Positions 34,029 to 46,052 of a stretch of 64,000 nt of DNA are shown here, piece after piece. Every line of letters begins with the position of its first letter. Position 1 is the first letter of the stretch. This stretch comes from Mercurialis annua (lineage: Eukaryota > Streptophyta > Magnoliopsida > Malpighiales > Euphorbiaceae): positions 68,012,653-68,076,652 of the forward strand of contig NC_065572.1 in NCBI RefSeq assembly GCF_937616625.2, given 5' to 3'. Below the pieces are notes generated by a model, which worked only from the letters and a program-made list of their open reading frames with translations, had not been told where the DNA came from and ran no database searches. Position numbers and translations under genes: made by a program.

Positions 34029-35342
34029 TTATACCACCCAACTAGAACCAGGAGCCACCTTCACTCCCATCTCTTTCATTTCTCTTCTGGTTCTCTCAGC
34101 TTCCTCATATCTCCCCATACTAGCATAAATTCTAGCCAACAAAACATAGTTAGCAGGATTATGCGGTTCTATCTCAAACAAAGCTCGTCCTGCAATCTCA
34201 GCTAACTCCACTTCTCCATAAGTTCTGCAAGCGCCAAGAATTGCTCCCCAAGCTTTCGCAGTCGCCTTCACCGGCATTTCTTGTATGACCTTATATGCTT
34301 CATACAGCCTCCCTGCTCTACTCAAAACATCTACTAAACAAGAATAATGATCACTGCTCGCTTCCAGACCGTAACCTTCTCGCATTTTGGTGAAGTAATT
34401 CAATGCCTCATCGGCTAATCCTGCATGACTACAAGCCTTCAAAACTGCTAGAAAAGTAATGTCGTCGGGCAGTATTTTCGCCATTTCCATCTGGCGAAAT
34501 GTTTCGAGCGCGTTTCTTGCTTCACCATGAAGTGCATAAGCTGATATCAAACTACTCCACGCAACTACATCTTTTTCTTTCATCCCACGAAACACATTGC
34601 TTGCGTTAGTAAGACACCCACATCTCCCATAAGCCTCTACAAGGCCACTTCTCAGCTGGGGATTATGCGGATCAGTGTCGTTCCTTATCGAATACCCATG
34701 AATTTCTTTAATCAAATTCAAATTTGCAACACCTACACAAGCAGGTAACAAAGCAAGAAGTGTAATAAAATTAGGCTCCAAACCTAACTCCCTCATTTTC
34801 CAGTAAAAAGCAATAGCCTTTATCGACCCGTCTTCCACACCCGACAAACCCGATAACAACGCATTAAAAGTAGACACATTAGGCTCGCAATCCATCAAAT
34901 TGAACATATCCAAAGCATCATGAACACGATTAGAATGTGTATAAAGAGAAATCATAGCATTCCAAACTACAACATTTCTCTGAGGAATTTCATCAAACAG
35001 TTTACGTGCACAATAAACCGACACGCATTTCCCATGCATGTCGACGAGAGCACTGGCAACAAATGGGTTTGATAGGAACCCCATTTTGACAAGCTGGGCA
35101 TGCACAGAAGTTCCCAGTTCAGGGCGGCGGTTAGCAGAGCAAGACTTGAGAACGAGAGGGAAGACATGCGCGTCGAGAGTGAGAGCAAGTGAAGTTTGCA
35201 TGTGATAAAAGAGAGACAGAGCTTCATTATGAAGGCCTTTGTTTACCTTAGAAGTTAATTGCTTTGTGTAAGAAAGCAAGCGTGAGTAATTTGATGAGTA
35301 GTTCATAGTGAGGCAACAGTTTCTATGTTCTATGATGTACAA
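34029..35342 (-). CDS. PLS-class pentatricopeptide repeat protein with E-type C-terminus
   Basis: An RNA-binding protein, probably of mitochondria or chloroplasts, acting in organelle RNA processing. It is a single exon of 437 residues, as most PPR genes are. Repeats start around residue 30 (NKGLHNEALSLFYHM) and run through VFPLVLKSCSANRRPELGTSVHAQLVK, NVVVWNAMISLYTHSNRVHDALDMF, FNALLSGLSG, DVVAWSSLISAYALHGEARNALETF and ITFLAVLKACSHAGLADEAL. They end in an E-type region (AWGAILGACRTYGEVELAEIAG and NYVLLARIYASMGRYEEAERTRREMK). No DYW domain follows, so it is not a complete DYW editing factor. It may resemble Arabidopsis At1g03510, an impression from length and layout only. A second ATG 12 codons downstream (MNYSSNYSRLLSYTKQ) could be the true start. 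The PANK2 stop codon lies only 112 bp upstream. Confidence 0.93.
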   Translation of the reverse strand: MYIIEHRNCCLTMNYSSNYSRLLSYTKQLTSKVNKGLHNEALSLFYHMQTSLALTLDAHVFPLVLKSCSANRRPELGTSVHAQLVKMGFLSNPFVASALVDMHGKCVSVYCARKLFDEIPQRNVVVWNAMISLYTHSNRVHDALDMFNLMDCEPNVSTFNALLSGLSGVEDGSIKAIAFYWKMRELGLEPNFITLLALLPACVGVANLNLIKEIHGYSIRNDTDPHNPQLRSGLVEAYGRCGCLTNASNVFRGMKEKDVVAWSSLISAYALHGEARNALETFRQMEMAKILPDDITFLAVLKACSHAGLADEALNYFTKMREGYGLEASSDHYSCLVDVLSRAGRLYEAYKVIQEMPVKATAKAWGAILGACRTYGEVELAEIAGRALFEIEPHNPANYVLLARIYASMGRYEEAERTRREMKEMGVKVAPGSSWVV

Positions 35343-35454
35343 CTTTATAACGAAGTAATTGCTGATGAACTAAATTTGTTGCACTTCGTTTTATTTGTGT
35401 GTAACAGTTGTGTGTTGATTTTCTAATACAAAGCAAAAATGAGACAATGAGCTC

Positions 35455-38400
35455 TCAGCTAGCTGGTTCATATCTGCAGACGCAGTCGTATATATTTCCT
35501 TTAACCAATTTTTCTGCCAATCTCTGATTTTTCACCATTGCTAACTGCAAATAAAAAAAGCGCCATCAGTCAAGTTTTTGCATCCTGAGAGACTTTTCGA
35601 CTGGATGAAAGGAAATCAAAGAGAATCAACATTGAAAACGAAGTATTTTACCTTCAGGGCGTCGCACTTAAACCGAGCATTGAAGTTGGTATGGAGAGAT
35701 CTGCCCATTCCTTCTAAGATAATCTGACAAACATAAACGCCAGGATGTGATTACAGTTGCATACTTCTCTGTTATGTGTAATATTGGATATGAAGAATTA
35801 AAGTGAAACAAGGGAACAGAAAATCAGGAGAAGCATTGTACCAAATCAGCATCCTTTGCTGCAGCAGCAAGCTCAGAGCTGACCTGTCTCAAATCTATGC
35901 ACGGACTTCCACATCCATTTTCGACAACCATCAAGGGAACGGAAGATGAGTTTTCTTTTAAACTATCTGAAGTGGTGATCATTGCATCCACGAGTAGACC
36001 TCCTGCTTCAGCAGCTCTGCGGAGAATGTCACAGTGCTGTGGAATAGGAGAATCAGTTTCATTTCTTCTTTATATTGCAAGGATATCATGAACGATAGTA
36101 CAAGTACCATTGTGCAGCCAGTATTCCAGTTATTTTAGATCTAATACTTATACAAGTGAAGATTGTACTATTTTTGTTTCCCAAGTTCTTCACATGAACT
36201 CCAAATTCAGTTTCATTGTCCAACTTAAAATGAAACATAAACGAACGAGATGAAAAGAATCAAGTCTGTTGTGCATATTGACAAACCTTTGCAGCCTCCG
36301 CAACAATATCAGGAACCTCCATAGCAGTCACATCATTCAGTGCTGGAAGTGAATTTGCAACCAGAACAACCTGAAAAGATCAAGTCATTCATCATAATTT
36401 ATACACCTATTGAACTCAGTGAAAGATTTGGAACACAATGAAAATTTAGGGATAGATGGAACGTTAAATCCTCATAAAAAGACAGAAATGTTATATGGTG
36501 AGCACTGGAGTAACCAGTAAAGGCCGAGCAATGCTGAGAAGCAAACTCACCTCAGTTCCACGTCGGAGGAGTTCCCGTGCTAGGGGAAGCATACCTAGAA
36601 CAATGTCAGCACCTGAGTTGTCCACAAAGAGTAAAGCTCTTTTATGTGGTCTGGGCTTCTCAGGTCCAGAACCCAGCATCCTCTCTTTGAATAGGTCAAA
36701 ATCGTCCACCTGAGTGAAAATTGAGACAAATAATCTATACAACCATATAAAGCAAGGCAGAAAATCTCCAAATAATATACGCAAATTTTTCATCCACCTA
36801 CCCGCCAGGGTCTTTGCATTTTGTTACGACTCATTCTATAAATTTCAATAATTGTTCCTTTGTGGTACAGGTCCACACAAGCACGGGAACCCCAGTCAAA
36901 TATATTTGCAGCTAGAACACCCTCGATTAAGGTGAGCAATCTTGTCTCCTAGAAAACAGAGAACATTAAGGTGATCAATACAACAATACAGTTCCCACGT
37001 AGAGCAGAAAAATTATTGTAGAAAGAGGAAGTTATTGCTTATTACATGGAAGATCCTGTATTATTGCTTATTACATGGAAATTATTCATTGAAACATCTA
37101 GCAGTTGATGATTATAAGAAATCATATTCATACTATTGAAACTTTAGGAAGAATAGAAACATTATTGTTACAAATACCTCTGTCATACCATCAAGCTCCA
37201 TCAATAAGTCAGCAAAGACAGCTAGTGATGCCTCATTTTCCCTGTCAAATCAAAGAACCAAACTAAGACAAAGGGACCAGAAAAAAACATATATGCACCA
37301 TTCCTATTCTGCACAAGTAGATTGCATAATAGGTTAAGATATACAGCAAGGAAACTCATTTTCCTTTCCTGAGATATACAGGAGTTATCCCAAAAATGTG
37401 GGTACCTCTGTTTTATGCTTCTATAGGCATCAACAAACTGGAACTCTCTCAAACACTCTTCTCTCAGTTCCAAGAGATTGGCCAAACCTAGTTTCCCATA
37501 TGCAGCAGGTTCTTCCATCAGCCTATACAAATGATTGAAAATTGAAATGAGAAAAATAAAATGCAAACACAGTTTGATGTTTTTAGGATTCTCCGATGCA
37601 AGTCACTGAAGTGATTAATTAAAAAAGGCGCCATTTATAGAATATTCCGATGAAACAACAGATGAACCAATCAAAAAGTGACAGTTCCAAATTCTTAACA
37701 AGCTGACGGTTTCAAACACACAATTCGTATTCCATAAAGAATGAAACAGATATACAAACATTCGAGGAAGTAAAATTTGTCCATTAGTTTAGGATAGATA
37801 TTCAATTTTATCACTCGAGCTTTCTGCATTAACATGCCATATTTGCAGAACATAACCACATGAACTCAGCACTTCAATCTTGCAATATATAAGGGTCACA
37901 AACCTAATATTCCAATTTATCATTCTGATTTAACCAGTTAATAAGAGATGCATGTGATTCATTAACGTATAACAGAATATACCAGCTGGTCGAATTACCT
38001 TGCCAGGTGAGCAGAAAATGCGCGAGCAAAAGCATCACCCCTTCTTTTGGCATCATCAGTTCCGCCTTCACTAGCCACCGCCTACAAAATCCACAGATTA
38101 ATGTCAGATTTACGAAATGAAAGTAGCAAAGTCCAGCTTAAATTTCTCAATTTCATCAAGCTAATATTCTGCACGCAATGTCAAATAGGACAATAACACA
38201 AATACTCAATTTGTTTAATTAACATTTAGGTCCCTGGAGAATAAATTTGTTTTCTGCACCGAGCAGAGAGGATGTTTTAAATAATGCCGTACCTTATCAA
38301 CAAGATCCGGCAGATGGTCAGACAACACCTTGAACCAATACCTATATCAATATATAAAAGACATGCTTAGGAACCTACCAACTTTAGATAGGGGTTATAG

Positions 38401-41400
38401 ATAGATGAAGAAATTTTCCAGAATGTACTTACTCTAATTCATTATGATCTGCGAGGTCAATAGTGTTTGGTTCATACCTGTTAATACATCCTCAATAAAT
38501 TAGACACACAAACAAGACGCTCACTAAAAAAACTACACCAAATTAGACCATAATTAAACTCATAAATTTCGGTAAAAAAATAAAAAAAATTAAACTCATA
38601 ATAGTATTTCCTTTTCAAACTAAAGGAACAGATATTGACTGAGAGAATCCCAAAAAAGGTGAGATGATATCCAACTGTTCCACATCAAGCATTTGCTACC
38701 AGAACATGGTGACCACATATTAACCAGAAATACAATACTACAAGTACAATCATAAATATTTTGTCGGTAATCAAACTAAATGAAACATTCAGAAGCACGA
38801 GTAAGCGAGATTGATGCAGTGATTAATCTGAATGAAGCGGTTAATAAAACCACTAGAAAGGTTTGCTTACGCTTTTGGGTCTGACAACAGAGGAAACACC
38901 TCTAATGTTGGTACAAGATGGAGAACACCAACATTTAGTGCACTCGCATCAGAACGGAGTGTACCACCTTTGGATGAGGGAACCTCAAAGCCACCAAGTC
39001 CAGTGGTTCCAGGTGGAGCCATAGGTACAGGTGCTGTAATCTCAGTTCCCTTCAGCACAAACTTTTGCATCCACGAAATCTGCATTTAAATGGAGAGTAA
39101 ATTGCACATGAGTTCTCATGGGAACTCAAACATCATAATATGAGAATGACCTTGAAAGAACACAGATATTGGATGCAAAAACCAAAAGGCAATGTTAAAC
39201 TTTATCACTCGTCAAAGCCACTGTTAATAATTTTTGCCTTCGAATTTGTATTACAAATCAAAGGAAAAACAAAATGCTTCAGGATTTTAGCCAAGAGGCC
39301 CAAGACATTTGAATATAATGCTGTAGTAAATAGTTCTCAAAATCAAAAACCAAAAATGCAGAAACCCTCAAAGCCAAAAAATGAAGAATAAACAGACTTG
39401 TATACTCTGCATACGTTATTCTTTTAAGACGTCCTGCATACATGACCTTTCGGTAATAAAACTGAAGAGATAAATTAGTATGCCACAATGCTAACTAGGT
39501 GTGCCATTTTTTCCTCTAGCCAAATCGACTTGGATTTTTTAATGGCAGGCATCCAAAAATTAGAAAAAAAATACCTTTAAATTCCAACATGTCTCTTTTC
39601 CCTTGACTAGTTACATAGTAATTGTAGAATCTATTCCATGGTGATATCTAAGCTTTTTAGAATGAAAAAGTATGTGATTCCGGAGAATCAAAATAGTGGA
39701 TTTACTTTAGCAAACTTTCACTTATGCTCTACCAGAGAAAAAGAAAACAATAAAGAGTGCCCTGTTGTGTCCCACCCATTGAGAAGTTCCAGAACTAGGA
39801 ACATAAGATATAATTTATGTATTCTGCAGGTTCTTGGTTCCATAATCGAACAACAGATACAAGTTTCATTAAACTTATTAGTGCATTCAAACAATAGTAC
39901 CTTCAGTAAAGGACTGTTCTATAAGCAATTTATTTAAATACCCATCACTGTCACAATGAAGTGTACAGACTTGCCAATTACAGATAATAGCAATTTACTT
40001 TTAATATGAAAAGTTTTAGGAGTATTTGCAAATAAAAATCCAACTTTCACCTTTAAGTGATTTAAGCACATCATTTGAAAGTTGCCACACAGTCCCGCCT
40101 TTCATTTTTTTGCATTTCTGGCCCTAAAGCATTTTTTTCTTCACCAAACGATGCCGTTATTGACAGTTATAATGTATGAAACAAACCTGATCATGACGTT
40201 GGGCTGTAAAACGCCAAAATATGAAAGTTGAGGCAGCGGGGTGCCAACTTTCGAATGTCGTGCTTAAATCGCTAAAAAGGTAAAAAGTTGAGCATTTATT
40301 TGCAAATAACCCAAAATTTTAGAGATATATTTCATCCTGTATTCCTGTTAGTTTAATAAGTAGGACTTTCGTAATAAATTTAAAGTCTATTTCCAGTTTT
40401 GTTAAACAAACGACTTTCAAAATGATTTTGCTTCAATTTTGTTGATGATTGACTTTGGAAAAGGTTATAGTAACAGCATTTTTGTAGTTTTCAATCACAT
40501 TTTCAGTTCTCAATGTTTTTTACCCAATCCCACCGAGACAATCAATTCAAGAGTTCTGGCAGTACAGATCATATTTTTTCCATATGTAACTGAACTTGCC
40601 TTTTCATTTAAGTCTCCAAGTGGAGGCCCATGAATCTTTCCACCAGTATATGGAGCACCCATTGGAAACCTTTCGACCAACTGGTGCACCATCAAATCAT
40701 CCAGACCATGCTTTTCATAACTCATAAATGCTCCTAAGGCACCCAAAAAGCCTTCATGCCGCAGAAACATTGCTTGCGCCTCTCCTTTTGACCTATACAG
40801 TGAATGTAATACTTCAAATTCTAGTAAGATAACGGCATAATTGATATAGATAGATTAAGTTTCATATACTAGAATGGCTACAAACTAAAATAGTTTCAAT
40901 TAACAACATAAATTACCAGTCTTAGCTGAAGTAAAGAAAGTCTAACAGTGGGGAAAATAACACTAACCAGAAATGAACAGCAAAGGAGATTGTGTCCATG
41001 GTATAAGCATGGCCTCTTATGAAAAACCCTCCAAAAAATATTCGTTTAAGCCCAAATCTAAGTGCATTCAAGTAGGAAATCTGCAAAGCAGAACAGCCAA
41101 AAAAATAAAAACACGCCAGTATATCATACCAAATGAATGACTGTGTATCTCACGTGATCACGCAGACAAGTGATTCATGGAATTAAAGTTTAACATAGCA
41201 TTCAACAACCAATAAATCATAAATGCCGATCAGCTCAAACATGAACAAAATGCCCTCTAAAAATTTTTAAATGCCAAAAAAATTAATTTATTAGCGACAT
41301 GTAGTGCACTCAGGTCATACATAGAAAAGTTATGATCTTATGGTAGTCAGCTGTACTTTTTGATTTCACAGGAGTTCCAACAGAAACTAGCAACTTTATT

Positions 41401-44350
41401 CGAATAGCAAATGTCTTAGGAAGAGAATTTAGTTTACACCAGGATTCCTATCTATAATTGTGTGTCAACTCTTGACCAATAAATTACATCAAAGAAAACA
41501 TCAGAATCTTCAGCTCTAATGGTATAGAAAAAAAAAAGTTTCCAACAAACTGCAGGTTCTCTTTATAACAGTTCAAGCCTGCCATTCATCACCAATACCA
41601 GCACACAAACGCTACATGCATTAAAAAGTCTCACATTTGTTACTTCTATCAGAATGTAGGTTGTAGACTCATCGATAATATGTTCCAAGATTTAAAACAA
41701 CGATTTACAATTTCAACCAGTCCAAGTGATTAAAAACTAAATGCTTCACATTATTCATATTACTGTCTTCTTAAATAGTTAAAATTTTATAACATAAATG
41801 AAGTTCAAAAAATTTCAAAATAAAAATGTTTTACGCAAGTCACCTGCCCGATGTTGTATGAAATCATTCGCAAGAGGGACAATGAAATATCTTCTGGTTT
41901 ACAGTCTTCAAGTTCCTTGTTTTCAGATATAGTCTTGCCAAAACTAGAAGCAATGGTCGATGCCGAAAGACCAATCTACAATGATTTAGTAGATCAGTTT
42001 TACAACTGTGTATTTTTGAAAGTAAAAAAAGCTAACACGGTCTCTAAATAAAGGTCTTGAGACTAAATCATAAGAATATTCCAGGGCCGTATTAATGTCG
42101 CTTTAATAAAAGAAATGAATAATAGAATTAAAACACACCTTATTGTAATCCAGACCACCATAAATATCACCAACAAGCATGTCGATCGTCCTATTATCTC
42201 CTCTTTGACTAAGCTCTAGCAACTCATCAAAACTAAAACAGACATGAATAGAAATAAATCTTAAAATGATTTCTCACTTCAGAATTAAAAAAAGACAATG
42301 ATGTGATAGTAACCTCTTGCATTTGGTTAACAGCCTTCCCAATCCCCAGTAAGTACCACCACCAACATTTGTCCCACTAACCCGCTCAAACTTCCCATCC
42401 CCGTCAACCTATTCCATATGAAACCATAATCTTAGTCTCATGAGTTCATGTGTATGCAAAAGCTCTCAGAAACTGAAAAGCTGAGCAGAAAAGACTGATG
42501 TACCTTGATCATACTAACACCAGATCCAACGTTAACGAGGAGATAAGGAAACAAATCATTCTGGTCAATCTGAAAAAATTCTTTCTGACCTTCCATGTGT
42601 GTAAAAGCTTCATGGCGAATAGCCTAATCAAAATATTTGTTAGAAGAGAAAGAGGTGCTGCTAAACGATGGAGCTTTAATAAAGTATTTATAAGTAAATG
42701 TTTCACCAAATATTACGTTCGCATAGGTGAATATTAATTGAACAGAATTATACAAGCATGACTACCAAATCAAGCACTTAAAATATCAGTATGATGGTAA
42801 CAGTGATTTTAGTGCTGCTAGGGAACTAACAAGAAGAGTTCCGTTACCCCATGACAGAGTATGAGAATATCAACAAACTATTTTCTTCTAAAAATTAATT
42901 AGCTGCAATCAAGTCAAGACTCAACTCAATAGCCTAAATAAGAACAACAGTGATTCACAATTTCATTGGAATAATTGCCACTTATAGAGAAGATGAAGAT
43001 GATAAAAAGAACCACATTCTAATATCTTTATCTCCGGTGACAAAATACAATAGCACCATAAATTACAAATACCATGACCAAGTTTAAACTACTCTAACCA
43101 TTGTGTTCAAAAAGATTATAGAACTGGGTAAAAACAATTATGTGTATTACAAGTTAGTAATAATTTCCATCAAGCCTGGCAAAGACGGAGTAATAAATTA
43201 ACATTTATATATATATATATATATATATAGGCGTCAGGAGTCCACCTTAAGCAAAAAATTTGCTCCTGCAACAAGGCAGTCCATCTCATCCTCTTTGTCA
43301 AGACTAACCCCTAGCCTTTCTTTGAAAAGGTCCGCATACTTGTATGCGCCACCACCTGTAGCCTTCTCATAAAATCACCTTGTTAATAGAAGCATATACC
43401 GGGACTTTATAAATGAAAAAAAACTACCGATATCATGCCTGTATAAGTTACATCATAAAAAGTTTACCTTAATTACAGCATTTCCATTTGGCGGAGATTC
43501 AGACAGCCAACCACGCGAATCGATCCCTATCCACAAAAAATTTACCAACAATAAGCTGGCAACTCAAATGTGGTCAAATAAATTAAGAGCAGGTGTTACT
43601 AAAACAATGAATTAGTGAATATATAGGAAAATGAGCTGAAAGATGGAAAACAAAAGCAAGTTTTTGTACCACCACGGTGAAGCTGTTTTGATGAAATAAA
43701 ATCCAAGCATTCATTAATCTTGCAAGTTTCAAACTTTACAAAATGAAGCCTCCCACCAAGAACAGGGTAACTTCTCCTATTAAAATTAGGAATCCCCAGT
43801 CTATCCTTGATTGTCTTCTTGTCCTTATCATGAATGGATCGATCTTCATGTCTTGAAAAATACACCAACTTGATTAGAGATCCTGCAGATGACCCGCGAA
43901 ATTATTTCAAATTTCGATACATACACCGCAGTAGTACAATCTATCACAACTCAAAGTTACATTTTCCCACAAGACTACTGATTCAGATAGGCAAATGCAT
44001 AATGAAGGAAACAAATTAACAACTGCTGAAACAAACAGAAACAACAAAACTTCCTTAAATTGCACATTGTCTTACATATACTGACCTCCAATATCAAGAG
44101 CCAAGTGAGAAATATCATCAGATTGATTAGGCAAAAGAATAGTAGGATCCCTGTCTTCAGAATTGCCTTGAATTGCAGCTTTGCTAAGGTCTAATTGGGG
44201 TCTAGAACCAGACCTGTGGATTGAATTAGCAGTAGGATGAGCCATCTCTCTGTCACTTAGCCCACCCTCCTCTCTCAATTTGTTGTCTTCACTCACTTCT
44301 ATTATATCGTTAATTCCAAGAAGTTGGTCCTCTTTTAAACCAGACATCAT
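35455..44350 (-). CDS. PANK2: Pantothenate kinase 2 with C-terminal DUF89/ARMT1-like phosphatase domain
   Basis: A bifunctional enzyme at the entry to coenzyme A synthesis. The N-terminal kinase phosphorylates pantothenate. The C-terminal metal-dependent domain is known to hydrolyse 4'-phosphopantetheine and damaged forms. Twenty-two coding exons: 44350-44086, 43882-43670, 43526-43468, 43362-43246, 42623-42504, 42408-42314, 42232-42139, 41975-41844, 41080-40968, 40792-40600, 39079-38871, 38477-38433, 38341-38293, 38081-37999, 37522-37406, 37241-37178, 36948-36802, 36709-36551, 36370-36287, 36036-35842, 35723-35652, 35544-35455. They sum to 2715 nt, 904 residues, close to the plant family length. 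Signatures are [18 protein letters not shown] (ATP loop), [34 protein letters not shown], then [23 protein letters not shown] in DUF89. All phases agree. Intron 10 (40599-39080) has a GC donor (AAG|GCAAGT). A leader intron is probable (about 44937-44375). Confidence 0.96.
40020..40312. mobile_element. Fold-back MITE inside PANK2 intron 10
   Basis: A 293-bp inverted-repeat element: arms contain TATTTGCAAATAAA, CAACTTT(C/T)...ACCTTT and GATTTAAGCAC, ending GAGTATTTGC and GCAAATAACCC. It is flanked by AAAGTTTTAG (40010-40019) and AAAATTTTAG (40313-40322), a 10-bp duplication with one mismatch. Mutator-like by duplication length. Confidence 0.75.
43206..43229. repeat. (TA)n microsatellite in PANK2 intron 4
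   Basis: Twelve TA units close to the exon 4 donor site. Confidence 0.9.
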
Positions 44351-45230
44351 TAAACTTCACTACCTGCTCCTTAACCTACACACAACCCAACACAACCAAC
44401 TGTTTTGAGTCACACTCGGATTTGGTGATTCACTTGTCCTACACTCCAAACATTATATTTATGTAATAAAAAAACATTTATCCATTTTTGTTTTATAAAA
44501 TTATTGGCTTATATACTCAACGACCCAAGATAAAAAAAAATCGGATAATTCAATAAATACTCAACGACCCAAGAAAATAACTAAATTGAGCAAGACCACT
44601 CAAAGTAAGTTAAATTAATTAGGTTGACCAAAGAAAAAGTAAGATTTGTTGAGTATTACATCCGAATTCAAACCTAAAAAAATTCCCGCAACCAATGATC
44701 GCGAGTCCTATCTAATCTGTGACCCAGATCACATATGTACAGTTGAAAACTTTAGATAACTGTATAATATAAAGTAAGATCCAAAATTTAAAATTGAAAA
44801 ATATAAGCGACGCCCAGATTAGAGTTTCAAACTTTCAAGTGGACAAAAAAAATGTCTTAGTTTTATTCAAGTGGTCTTAACAAACAGAGAAACAAAAAAA
44901 GGTTAATCAGAGACTGGTGAGAAAAAGAAAATGCGAACCTTTGAAGAGCAGATTTTGTTTGTTTATGAGAAGGATTGATTGGAATTTCAGAGTGAAGTAA
45001 GAACAAGGAGCAGAACTGTTAAGTGAGAAGAGGCAGCAATTATAATATTTTTGTTTCTGCTCACTCTACTATCTTAATGGAAGTTAATGCGATGAGGATA
45101 ACAGTATGGAACCGTTGCGGTCAATTTTGGCGCCCCCTTGCTAACTTTAATGTGCATTTGGAATTATTACCTTTTATATAATTTAATAGAGAAAGTGATT
45201 AAAATATATGTACAAGAAAAATTGTAGTCA

Positions 45231-45417
45231 CCAATGGGAGTTGGTCCAAGTGGTAAGCGGCTTGATATCGCTTAAGCAAGGTGTCGGGTTCGAGTCCTTG
45301 TGAATGCAGAAAATTCTCACTGGCAGATTCACCCACCATGCCAGGTGCGCGACGCGGGTCGGATCCGGATTAGTCAGGGCGAAACCTTGGAAACCGGATG
45401 GGCTTACCAAAAAAAAA
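45231..45417 (+). mobile_element. tRNA-derived SINE with perfect target duplication
   Basis: About 187 bp including a terminal A-run. Box A (TGGTCCAAGTGG, about 45241-45252) and box B (GGTTCGAGTCC, about 45287-45297) form an internal polymerase III promoter. The body ends GGGCTTACC followed by 13-14 A. A perfect 14-bp duplication AAAAATTGTAGTCA flanks it (45217-45230 and 45418-45431). The clean duplication implies a recent insertion. It lies upstream of PANK2 and downstream of ISU1. Confidence 0.9.
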
Positions 45418-45431
45418 AAAAATTGTAGTCA

Positions 45432-46052
45432 ACATTCATCAACATTTGATTTGCTTATATATTACTTTTCATTGGAATTTATGAGATTGATTCAGTTCTC
45501 AAACGTGATAGTGGCAAAACCACCTTCTAACTAGGCAATAAAGCTATTGCCAACTCTCATTGAAACACACTAATAGTTCATTTTCAATTGATAACTGAAA
45601 CACCTAACTTTAAATGGTGAGCTGGATGAAATAGATAGGCAACACACTATTAATATGAAAGACAACTTATAGCAAGTTAGAGGATTCAATCATCCAAACA
45701 TACTAATCTGCCTGCTGTATACAACATCAATATCTGCTCAACACCATGGAGTAAGCACTGCTCAATCCAGTTAAATCAAGCAGATATAGACGCAAGAAAA
45801 CATAGGTACTCAACTTCTACTTGAGACACAAAATTCTTAATTTGATTCACAAAAAACAAAACTGACATTAAATTCATAATATACAACACCATAGCATTAT
45901 GCTGAGGATATGCACCCAAGCCTCACAAGGTATTTAAGATCAGATGAAACCATTATTTTAGATACATCATAAACTATTGAATTTTAACATTTTCATCATC
46001 ATATGCATAATGAACCCGACTCCAAGCTTGAGCAAGCTAATGAACACCAACT
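45432..46052. other. Intergenic DNA and ISU1 3' region
   Basis: No gene seen. The ISU1 3' UTR probably occupies part of the right side. Otherwise AT-rich sequence. Confidence 0.4.
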
